Of a stretch of DNA of 64,000 nucleotides, positions 45,316-54,747 are shown in pieces. Source of the stretch: Arenibacter aquaticus (lineage in GTDB: Bacteria > Bacteroidota > Bacteroidia > Flavobacteriales > Flavobacteriaceae); assembly GCF_003957295.1 (NCBI RefSeq), contig NZ_RQPJ01000002.1, forward strand, positions 124,001-188,000, given 5' to 3'. The number at the start of each line of letters is the position of its first letter. Position 1 is the first letter of the stretch. The position numbers and the translations under genes were made by a program. The notes under the pieces are model-generated. The model did no database searches and was not told the DNA's origin. It saw only the letters and a program-made list of their open reading frames with translations.

Positions 45316-47625
45316 TTAACTTTTTACTATAGTTTCTTCCAGATTATATATCGTATGAATAATTTGCATTAGGGCGGCTACCTTTACGACATCCCTATTT
45401 TTAGAGGCCGGAAATTCCCCGACATCAATAAATGCTTTGGCCCGTTCCGTTTCTTTCATGAACGCAGATTCTTGATCGTTGTAGTAGCTCAACAACATTT
45501 CCTTTTCTTGGGGCTTAATGGTCCTACCGACTATTGTGTTAAATGCCTTTTCAATTTTTGCGGAAACCGAGTTATCCTCTTGCATTAATTTTTCGGAAAA
45601 CACTCGTGCTGACTCTAAAATAGTAGGATCATTTAGGGTTATCAAAGCTTGCAAGGGAGTCATGGTAGATTGCCTTTGTACCTCGCACTGATCACGTGTA
45701 GCAGCATCAAAAGTAAGCTGCACTGGAGGTAAAGTAGTACGCTTTATAAGAATATATATACCTCTTCGGTACAGATCCTTACCGTGATCCTGTACATAAT
45801 TGGCCAGTACCCCTCTGCCCGAACTGGCAGCTTCCCACAATCCGTCTGGCTGGTACACTTTAACACTTCGTCCACCTATTTCAGGATTTAGCAAGCCACT
45901 GGTTGCCAAAGCATGGTCTCTTACCATTTCCGCATTAAATCGCAAGCGCGACATTCTTGACAAATATTTATTCTCTGGGTCGATAGCCAGTTTATCCTTA
46001 CTTATAACCGATGATTGCTTATATGTGGCAGACATGACAATTTTCTTGATCATGTGTTTCATGTCCCAGCCGTTCTCCATAAAATCTGCCGACAACCAAT
46101 TTAACAAATGAACATTGGTAGGCAAATCCCCTTGCATGCCAAAATCACCAGATGACTTTACGATTCCTGCCCCAAAAATCTCTTGCCACATACGATTTAC
46201 AAATACCCTGCTGGTCAATGGATTTTTTGCATCGAACAACCACTTTGTCAAACCCAATCGGTTACGCTCATAACTGCTATCATCGAATTCCAGAACCGAT
46301 TTCGGTGTGTTAGCCCTTACTTCCTCGCCAACATCGTCATATACGCCTCTATTTAAAATATGTGTGGTTCTAACATCCGGCCTTTCTTCAATGACCATGA
46401 CGTCAACATCCTCTTCTTCCTTTTTATTAATAAATGGAAGTTCCTTCTCAACAACCTCATCGCTAATGGTTATAAAAGGTGCCTCTGCCAACACTTCACC
46501 CTTGTTTTGTCTAGGCGGCATCCTATCGAAGAATGCAAAAGTGCTGAAATAATCCTTCTGCGATATGGGATCGTATTTATGGTCGTGACACTTAGCACAT
46601 TCCAAGGTCAGCCCCAAAAAGGCCTTTCCGAATGTATTGGTTCTATCGGTAACGTTTTCCACCCTAAATTCTTCTTCGATTATTCCCGCTTCTTGGTTAA
46701 TTTTATGATTTCTATTGAACCCTGTAGCCAAAATTGTCTCCATATTCTTCTGGGGAACCAGATCGCCGGCCAATTGGTAGGTAACAAATTTCTCATAGCT
46801 GTAATTTTCATTAAAGGCGTAAATCACCCAATCTCTCCAAGGCCACATGGTTCTTAATTGATCGTTTTGAAACCCGTGGGAATCAGCGTACCTGGCAACA
46901 TCCAACCAGTGGCTAGCCATCTTTTCACCATAATGATCGCTGGCCAATAGCTCGTCGACAATTTTTTCATAGGCATTGGCAGCATCATCCTGGATAAATC
47001 TTTTCTGCATTTCGGGTGATGGAGGAAGTCCTGTAATATCCAAGGAAACTCTTTTTAACAGTCGCTCTTTATCTGCCTTTTGATTCGGAGTCAACCCTAT
47101 ATCTTCTAATTTTTGTAGAATAAAATAATCAATTTCATTATTTGCCCAATCTGCATTTTTCAACTCGGGCAGCTTAGGCTTGTCTACTGCCATAAAGGCC
47201 CAATGCGGTTCATAGGAGGCCCCTTGTTCTATCCACTTTTTTAAAATTTTTATTTCGTAGGAAGACAATTTTAAATTGGAATCCAAAGGAGGCATAAGCT
47301 CGGTACTGTCTTTTGCCGTTATTTTTTGATAGAGCACCGACTTTTCTAAATTATTGGGAACTATGGCGAATTCGTTTTTCCTGTCCTTGAGGGCCTTATA
47401 TGCGCCTTCAGGAGTGTCTAACCGCAAATCTTCGGCTCTTTTATTTACATCTGGCCCATGGCAGGCAAAACATTTATCGGATAGTATGGGACGAACATCA
47501 AAATTATAGTCCACTACCTCGGGAATTTTTTTCGATGGAATTGCTGCATATTCACCTTTTTGTTTGCAAGAGGTGAATACAGTGCACAAAAGAAGAAAAA
47601 GAAGGTATATTACTTTATTTTTCAT
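45316..47625 (-). CDS. PSCyt1-DUF1549-DUF1553 lipoprotein
   Basis: This protein has 769 residues from the preferred start at 47625, where MKNKVIYLLFLLLCTVFTSC is a lipoprotein signal. It contains a haem site, DKCFACHGPDVNKRAEDLRL (about 50), then a DUF1549 region (LLKRVSLDITGLPPSPEM, SHWLDVARYADSHGFQ and ECAKCHDHKYDPI, a second CxxCH). A DUF1553 region follows (NPLTSRVFVNRMWQEIFGAG and MSRLRFNAEMVRDHALA). The layout is common in Planctomycetes and seen in some Bacteroidota. The two CxxCH sites imply haem binding and electron transfer. Function is unknown; location beside DUF1501 and a hybrid regulator suggests glycan-linked oxidation. Confidence 0.9.
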   Translation of the reverse strand: MKNKVIYLLFLLLCTVFTSCKQKGEYAAIPSKKIPEVVDYNFDVRPILSDKCFACHGPDVNKRAEDLRLDTPEGAYKALKDRKNEFAIVPNNLEKSVLYQKITAKDSTELMPPLDSNLKLSSYEIKILKKWIEQGASYEPHWAFMAVDKPKLPELKNADWANNEIDYFILQKLEDIGLTPNQKADKERLLKRVSLDITGLPPSPEMQKRFIQDDAANAYEKIVDELLASDHYGEKMASHWLDVARYADSHGFQNDQLRTMWPWRDWVIYAFNENYSYEKFVTYQLAGDLVPQKNMETILATGFNRNHKINQEAGIIEEEFRVENVTDRTNTFGKAFLGLTLECAKCHDHKYDPISQKDYFSTFAFFDRMPPRQNKGEVLAEAPFITISDEVVEKELPFINKKEEEDVDVMVIEERPDVRTTHILNRGVYDDVGEEVRANTPKSVLEFDDSSYERNRLGLTKWLFDAKNPLTSRVFVNRMWQEIFGAGIVKSSGDFGMQGDLPTNVHLLNWLSADFMENGWDMKHMIKKIVMSATYKQSSVISKDKLAIDPENKYLSRMSRLRFNAEMVRDHALATSGLLNPEIGGRSVKVYQPDGLWEAASSGRGVLANYVQDHGKDLYRRGIYILIKRTTLPPVQLTFDAATRDQCEVQRQSTMTPLQALITLNDPTILESARVFSEKLMQEDNSVSAKIEKAFNTIVGRTIKPQEKEMLLSYYNDQESAFMKETERAKAFIDVGEFPASKNRDVVKVAALMQIIHTIYNLEETIVKS

Positions 47626-47751
47626 ACGGATAATACGCTTAATGATGCAATGACATAAACAAAACATGTGTAAATATACTTGCTGCGTACCCATCACATG
47701 TAGATTAATTGTGCAATTAGGTGCATTTTTTGAATACCCAACCTACTATTT

Positions 47752-50700
47752 CTATTTTTTGGAAAAATAGGAAGATGGCGGACACCCAAACTCCTTTCTA
47801 AATACACGGCTGAAATAACGATTGTCATTGTATCCCACTTTGAAGGCTATTTCTTTAATGCTTAATTGTCCTTCTTTCAACAGCTGCATCGCCTTTGATA
47901 ATTTATAAGTATTGACATACTCAATAATGGTCTTACCTGTCAGTGCCTGAATTTTTCTATATAGTTGTGAACGTCCTATGGCCAATTCCTGACATAAAAG
48001 GTCGATTGAAAACTCTGTATTGTCTATTTGTTGGTCAATAACATCATTGATCTTAACCAAATAATTATCTAAAGTAGTAGGTGTATCGGACACTAAAGAT
48101 TCTTTTTGATATTTTTTAACCAACTGCCTTCTACTCTTCAATCTATTTTGGATCTTTAGCTTTATTTCGGATAAACTGAAAGGTTTCTGGATATAATCTT
48201 CCGCTCCGGTTTCCAACCCTTTCAATACATTCTCCAATCCTGTTTTTGCCGTCAAAAATATCAATGGTATATGGGAAGTCAGTTCGTTGGTCTTTAGTTG
48301 GTTGGCTACCTGAATTCCATCCAACTTAGACATCATGATGTCACTGATGATAAGATCAGGTATGCTTTCGACTGCCATTTTAAAACCTTGCTCACCGTTT
48401 TCCGCTTGCAGGATCTTATAATCATCTTCGAGTTCCAGACACAAATAGCTTCTTATATCCTCATTATCCTCAATGATAAGCACTACCGTTTTCCCATCCT
48501 CCTTATTTTTGGTCGATTCCAAAGTAGGGGTTACATCAATGCCATGGTCCTTATACCCTATCGGAATGCTAACTTTAAAGAGAGAGCCTTTATCCTCTTC
48601 ACTCTTTAGTTGGATATTTCCGCCATGAAGTTTTACTAGCTCTGATATTAATGATAAACCTATTCCCGTGCTATACCCCTTGTTTGGAGTTTCATCTAAC
48701 TGATAATACCTTTCAAAAACTTTTTCTTGATATTTTTTGGGAATGCCCATGCCGTTGTCTACTACCTCTATATTTAAATAACCTTTTGAAACCCTAGCTT
48801 GCGAATCAACATCAACACAGGAATAAGCCACGTTTAATTCTATTTTTCCATTCTTAGGGGTAAACTTAAATGCATTGGAAATTAAATTGGAAATTATTTT
48901 CTCCAAGATATCCGAATCAAAATAAACACCATAATTCACATTAGGCTGCTTGCAACTAAACTCAATACCCTTCTCTTTTGACCAATACGCATAGGCATCA
49001 TGAATGTTGTTACATATAGACAAGTCATTCTGCAGCTTCACCTTTAATTTTTGATCACTTTCCAGTTTTCTAAAATCCAATATTTGATTTACCAGTTCCA
49101 ACAAACGATTGCTATTTCTATGCATCATGCGCAAAATTTTAGAATCTGGGGCCACACCATATTTAGTGTATTGATCCAAAGGAGAGGCAATCAAGGTCAA
49201 CGGGGTTCTTAGTTCATGGGAGATATTGGTAAAAAATCGCAATTTCATCTGTGCCAATTCTTCAAATTGATATACCCGTTCCTTTTCCAATGCAAACTTA
49301 TTCTTTATTCTTTCCCGTTTAATTATTCGCAATAAGACAAGCGTCAGAAGAAGGATTAATAAGCTTACAAAAATAAACTTAACCCAGAATAGCTCCCAAA
49401 ACGGAGGTTTTACTACTATATTTAAATGGGTAATTTTGGTGTCCCATATCCCATCCTCATTGCTAGCTTTTAGTAAAAACTTATAATTCCCAGAAGGTAA
49501 ATTTGTATATGTTGCCTTTGTTCCGTTGGCTATGGTCCATGACGTATCAAAGCCCTCTAATTTATAGGAGTACTGACATCTTTGGGTATTTACATATTGG
49601 ATTGCCTGAAACTCTAATTCAATTTTTTTATCCGTATGCTCCAAATACAGATTATCTTCAACTTCTATACTTCGCTTTATATAGGAACTATTGGGTTGCA
49701 CTAATTCATTATTTACCCAAAGCTTGGCAATATAAACCGCCGGTACATTTTTCTTGGGCTCCACCTTTTTGGGGTCAAAAACCATTAAACCTTTGTTAGT
49801 GGAAAAAACTAAATGGCCATTGTCCAACATGCAACTGGAGAGACCAATTTTGTGAGATATTAATCCATCCTGACTATTTAGTATTCTAATTTCATTATCG
49901 GTGTAATTGAACTTTATTAAACCATTTGGAGTGCCTACCCATAAATTGCCATCCATATCTTGTTGAATGGAATTTATGATCTTATCCTTTATAATATCAT
50001 GGTTAAGCTGCGTAAAAACATTGTTTGCCCGGTCAAAACTACATAAACCAGAATTGGTCCCCACCCAAAGAACATGATCATTATCTTCAAAAATTGTGTT
50101 TATAAAATTATTGTTGATGGTCTGCGTGTTTCCTATTTGATGGCGGTAATGTGTAAATTCTTGGGTTTCAGGCAGATATTTTTTAAGGCCGTCTCCATCG
50201 GTACCTATCCATAACTGTCCTTCCGAATCCTCAAAAACAATATTACCCCTATGAAAATAGCCTATTCCTTCAGGTTTATTGGGGTCACAATCAAAATAGG
50301 TAGTGGTATTGGTTTTGGGATCAAAAACCCTTGCGCCCAATACTTCCCCTGTCCATATATACCCTTCCGAGCTTTCCATGGCATCAAACAATTCACCAGG
50401 TTCACGGGGATACTTTTGCAATAGCTCACCAGATGGGGTAAACTTATATATATCATTCCTGTCCACTACCCAAACATTTTGGCCATTAAATGAGGTTATA
50501 TGGGTCCGATTTATAAACCCTTTTAAAATCCTTAGTAGTTTGTGATTTTTTTTGTCGAATATCTTGATTTTCCCTCCTTGAAAAACCCAATAATTCTCCT
50601 CGGTCTTAAAAATTTTCACATCTGTTCTAGGTTCCAGAAAATAGTCGAATATTACAGGAGATTTTTTTACCAGAAAAAAATCTCCGTTCTGATCCAAAAC

Positions 50701-51666
50701 CCAAGATTCATTTGACAGCTTGTTATGGAATACCTTTACTAGATTAAATCCATTATCTACAAATCTATCATTCAAGGAGATGTGTTCCTTTAATTCAAAA
50801 TCCGAATCCACCAGGGCAATCTGATCCTTTTCCAGCAACCAACAATGTCCGCCAAAATCCTTTTTTATATAATTGGCCCTTTCAAATAAAAAATTGAAGT
50901 TTTGAAAGTCATTGGAGCTATCCAAAGTATAAAGCTTAGTATTGGATAGGATCAATTCTTCATAGTACTCTAAATTTGGATAATAATGTGCGGCACCCCC
51001 TGACTTTTGGGACAGCCTTTTGAACTTTTCCGTCTTGGGGTCAAAAATATTCAACCCTATCCAAGTTCCTACATACAGTACATCTGCTGGTCCTTCCTCA
51101 ATTGCTAGTACATTGTTGTGACTAATACTTAAAGAATCATTTACCTCATGTGCATAATTTTTAAAAGTACCTTTTTCCCTATCCATTCGGTTCAATCCAC
51201 CCCCATCGGTTCCCACATAAAATTCCTTTCCCGAAGTTTCAAAAATGACCCTTACCTCATTAAAACTTAAACTTTTCGGATCCGTTTCATTATGAATAAA
51301 TCTTTGAAAGCGATCATATTCGCGATCATATTTTAATAGGCCACCCCCATAAGTCCCAACCCACAGCGTACCATCAGTGTCTTCGTACAAACAAGAAATA
51401 TGATTATCCGTGATACTGGTTGCCTCATTTTCATTTTTTATGTAATTCTTAAAGTTGCCCCCATCATATCTCCACAATCCATTTGTCGTAGCAATCCATA
51501 CAAAGCCATATGCATCTTCCAAAATATCAGTGGCATTGGTTTCTATTGGTAGTTTAAATCGTGTTATCTCATAGGTAGTTGATGGTTCTTGAGCAACAGA
51601 TAAAACTGTTCCGATGAACCAAAAACAGAAAAAGACCAAGGGATAATAAAGTTGTTTATTAAACAT
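47752..51666 (-). CDS. Hybrid two-component system regulator (HTCS)
   Basis: This 1304-residue protein starts at MFNKQLYYPLVFFCFWFIG (51666), a signal peptide. A long periplasmic sensor of beta-propeller repeats follows (DAYGFVWIATTNGLWRYDGG, DTDGTLWVGTYGGGLLKYD), then a Y_Y_Y domain (about 665-750) and a membrane helix (about 760-780). The kinase has FFTNISHELRTPLTL (His about 815) and VVDNGMGIPKKYQEKVF. A receiver domain follows (DLIISDIMMSKLDG, Asp about 1107), then a C-terminal AraC helix-turn-helix (FKVGYNDNRYFSRVFRKEFG). Such proteins sense an oligosaccharide and switch on nearby polysaccharide genes in one polypeptide. Confidence 0.95.
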   Translation of the reverse strand: MFNKQLYYPLVFFCFWFIGTVLSVAQEPSTTYEITRFKLPIETNATDILEDAYGFVWIATTNGLWRYDGGNFKNYIKNENEATSITDNHISCLYEDTDGTLWVGTYGGGLLKYDREYDRFQRFIHNETDPKSLSFNEVRVIFETSGKEFYVGTDGGGLNRMDREKGTFKNYAHEVNDSLSISHNNVLAIEEGPADVLYVGTWIGLNIFDPKTEKFKRLSQKSGGAAHYYPNLEYYEELILSNTKLYTLDSSNDFQNFNFLFERANYIKKDFGGHCWLLEKDQIALVDSDFELKEHISLNDRFVDNGFNLVKVFHNKLSNESWVLDQNGDFFLVKKSPVIFDYFLEPRTDVKIFKTEENYWVFQGGKIKIFDKKNHKLLRILKGFINRTHITSFNGQNVWVVDRNDIYKFTPSGELLQKYPREPGELFDAMESSEGYIWTGEVLGARVFDPKTNTTTYFDCDPNKPEGIGYFHRGNIVFEDSEGQLWIGTDGDGLKKYLPETQEFTHYRHQIGNTQTINNNFINTIFEDNDHVLWVGTNSGLCSFDRANNVFTQLNHDIIKDKIINSIQQDMDGNLWVGTPNGLIKFNYTDNEIRILNSQDGLISHKIGLSSCMLDNGHLVFSTNKGLMVFDPKKVEPKKNVPAVYIAKLWVNNELVQPNSSYIKRSIEVEDNLYLEHTDKKIELEFQAIQYVNTQRCQYSYKLEGFDTSWTIANGTKATYTNLPSGNYKFLLKASNEDGIWDTKITHLNIVVKPPFWELFWVKFIFVSLLILLLTLVLLRIIKRERIKNKFALEKERVYQFEELAQMKLRFFTNISHELRTPLTLIASPLDQYTKYGVAPDSKILRMMHRNSNRLLELVNQILDFRKLESDQKLKVKLQNDLSICNNIHDAYAYWSKEKGIEFSCKQPNVNYGVYFDSDILEKIISNLISNAFKFTPKNGKIELNVAYSCVDVDSQARVSKGYLNIEVVDNGMGIPKKYQEKVFERYYQLDETPNKGYSTGIGLSLISELVKLHGGNIQLKSEEDKGSLFKVSIPIGYKDHGIDVTPTLESTKNKEDGKTVVLIIEDNEDIRSYLCLELEDDYKILQAENGEQGFKMAVESIPDLIISDIMMSKLDGIQVANQLKTNELTSHIPLIFLTAKTGLENVLKGLETGAEDYIQKPFSLSEIKLKIQNRLKSRRQLVKKYQKESLVSDTPTTLDNYLVKINDVIDQQIDNTEFSIDLLCQELAIGRSQLYRKIQALTGKTIIEYVNTYKLSKAMQLLKEGQLSIKEIAFKVGYNDNRYFSRVFRKEFGCPPSSYFSKK

Positions 51667-52133
51667 TTTATAAAAATAGAAACAATTCAATACAAATTTT
51701 GAATCATTGGTGAACGCACTCGAAAAATCGCGGTGTTCATTAATTTCGGCTCTGTTCCTACCTATAATCTTATAGATTCCTGAAAAATTGCAAAGCGGAA
51801 GATAAAAATTATATCAGAATAGTGACCGAAAAACTGGGCACTAAAGTGGAAACCGTACTTTTTATTCTTTTTAATTTTAAAAAGCAAAAAGGCTGATCTT
51901 CATTGGATTTCCCATCAAGCCAATAACATTAAATATTAATCTCACAAATCCCATTGAATTTGATTTATGGAAATGGTTTTACACCCGAGATTCAAATTAG
52001 GCCAACTAGTAAAAAAAGGAACTCATGGTGCATTACTACCCAGTACAACCAAGGTATTAAGATAACGCTAAGTCAAATTCCATTATTTGATATTTGGCAA
52101 AAAAAATGTACACAAAATTCATTAACAAGAATA
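51667..52133. other. Gap between GH95 and the hybrid regulator
   Basis: I see no convincing gene. A short frame at about 51773-51896 (+) would encode some 34 residues ending NFKKQKG but has no recognised relative. A 104-codon frame at 51954-52268 overlaps the GH95 end and is probably spurious. No hairpin with T-run was found. Confidence 0.4.
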
Positions 52134-54721
52134 TTATTTCGCTATCAACGTTATTGTGTCCCCTTTTTCTGTTTCGATAAAATACTCATAAAAGACTGGA
52201 ACATCTATTTGAGGCAATTGTGTTTTCTTATGATCCAGAAATGGTCCTACATCCATTGGACACAATAAATCATTGGGTGTCTTTTCCTTCATCATATGCC
52301 CTCCCTTAATATCTAAGGCTACTGAACTTCTTATGGGCAGTACTCCGCTTTTATTGGCAACAATTTTCGCCTCCTTTATTGAATTACTTTTCCAAGTTAT
52401 GCCTACTTCGAAATCACCACGCGCTTTTAGACCCGTAGCGGTCCCTTGTTTCCATTTAGTAGGTAAAGCAGGAAGTAAGTGAACAAAGCCATCATGAGTT
52501 TGTAGGAGCATTTCAGCAATACCCGCCGTAGCACCAAAATTACCATCAATCTGAAATGGTGGATGTGCGTCAAACATATTTGGATAACTGCCAGAGCCCT
52601 TAAATTTGGGATCATTCTCTTTAACTAGATTTATTAATTTTGACATAATTTCCAAAGACTTATCACCATCGTAAAGTCGGGCCCACATATTTACTTTCCA
52701 TCCCATGGACCAACCAGTGGCCTGATCCCCTCTTCTTATCAATACTTGCTTTACAGCCTTTGTCAAATCTGGACTAGTTGTCGGAGTAATTTGATTTCCT
52801 GGATGGAAAGGATACAAATGAGAAATATGTCGATGGTGAATTTCCTTATCTTCAAAGTCGAACTGCCATTCTTGAAGCTGTGCATATTTCCCTATTTGAT
52901 AAGGTAACAATCTATTTTGTTTTTCAATTATTTCATTCTTCAATTCAGTATCATCAATGCCCAAAATGTCCAAGGATTTCAAATAGCGGTTAAAGCTCTC
53001 CTTTATTAAAGCCATATCCATCGTTGGTCCTGGACTTAAAGTTGAGCTTTCTCCTTCCCCATATAAAAAACTTTGTTCAGGCGAATGACCTACAGGCGTC
53101 ACCAAAAAACCGTCTTTATTGGGAACCAGCCAATCTTTGTAAAAAAGTACTGCTCCCTTAAGTAATGGGTAGGCTTCATCCCTAAGAAATTCCTCATTAC
53201 CCGTGAAAAGATAATGTTCCCAAAAATGGCTAACCAGCCAACCCGAAGCTACTGGCCAAAATGAGCAGGCACAGGAATCGACAGGCCCAGAATTCCGCCA
53301 AATGGACATATTATGGTTGGCCAACCATCCAGAATTACCATACATTGAGCGTGCCATTTTTGCCCCATTTTCCGACAACTCCTTTACAGATGTGAAAAAT
53401 GGTTGATGGCATTCCGAGAGATTTGTGACCTCCGCAGGCCAGTAGTTCATTTCCATATTAATATTCATTGTATATGCACTGGCCCATGGCGGTATAAGTT
53501 TATCATTCCAAATCCCCTGTAAATTAAGTGGCTGTCCTCCAGGCCTTGAACCCGAAATCATTAAATAGCGCCCGTACTGAAAAAATAGTGCTACGAGATT
53601 TTCATCACCTCCTCTTTGTAGCGCATGATCCGTTCGTCAGTGGAAAGACTTAACCGTTTCCCGACTTTGTTTATTTCAATATCGACTCGATCAAACAGAG
53701 AAGTGTAGTCCGCAATATGACGTTCTTTAATTTTCTCATAATTGGAATTCAGCACCCCTTTAAGATATGACTTAACCCGTTGTCCAGGCAATTCTATACT
53801 AATAGGGCTTTCGTCGAAAGCAGTAAAACTTGTAGCCGATGTAAGCTTTATGACCATTTCATCGACATTCGTAAACGTTAACTTCCCATCGATGTATACT
53901 ACTTCTCCGCCCTCATGATCAACCATTAATCGAGATTGAAAGTACATACCTAACCCATCTACCTCATCATGGTATAGAATCTGTTTGGCAATAGGTTTTC
54001 TAGTACGATCCTTATTATATATTTCTGGATATTTATGCTCGTCCTGATAGTTTTCCACGTGTTCAAGGGTTCTTCTCAGTGCAAATCCAGGTACCTGTGC
54101 ATTAAGACAAAGTTCATTATTTGAGCCACCAACTTCCATTGTAGGTTCGTGAATCGTGGAGAAAGATATCGCTCCGCTCATTTTGTCCGGTCCTTTGGAT
54201 GAAAGCTTAATAACAAAAATGTGATCAGGATAACTGGCAAAAACTTCCCTTTCGTATTTAGTTTTACCAATGGCATACGACACTTTATGTACGGCATTGG
54301 AAATATCCAATACTCTTTTGTAATTGGAGACCTTTCCGGTATGTAGCATATCTATCCAGAGATCACTCATGGGCTGGTACAAATCCTGCGGGCGACCCAA
54401 CCATTTTTTTTGAACCATTTCCTGACCCTCGGCATATTTACCTTGATCAAACAATGCCATAATTTCATTATAGTCCGCGCGAATATTAAAATTTTCATAT
54501 TTCCTGTGCGGATCACCACTGTACAGTGTTGACTCGTTGAGTTGAATTCTCTCCTTATAGGGATCGCCAAAGAACATTCCTCCCATATACCCATTCCCTA
54601 TGGGTAAGGCCTCCGTCCATACCTCGGCAGGTTTATCATACTGAAGGATGTATGAATTGGTTTGCCCAAATACATTATAAACAAAGAGCAAATAAGCTAT
54701 AATTCCAATTGTTTTTTTCAT
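52134..54721 (-). pseudogene. GH95-type glycoside hydrolase gene broken by a frameshift
   Basis: The first part (53591-54721) starts with a signal peptide and GH95 N-terminal motifs: EALPIGNGYMGGMFFGDPYK and QLNESTLYSGDPHRKYENF. Near 53608-53615 the frame shifts, and after MRYKEEVMKIS it stops. In the other frame the DNA continues as GDENLVALFFQYGRYLMISG into SRPGGQPLNLQGIWNDKLI and the rest of a GH95 catalytic domain (NINMEMNYWPAEV, HFWEHYLFTGN and MWARLYDGDKS). Inserting one base (GAGGA to GAGGGA) restores the reading. GH95 enzymes remove alpha-L-fucose or alpha-L-galactose. It may be a real mutation or a sequencing error. Confidence 0.85.
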
Positions 54722-54747
54722 AATATCAAATTGCCTATTTTACTTTC

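Noticed and set aside
51954-52268. 104-codon frame on the plus strand
   Set aside because: Its last third is antisense to the GH95 coding end, and the peptide is rich in Trp, Cys and Tyr without any family pattern.
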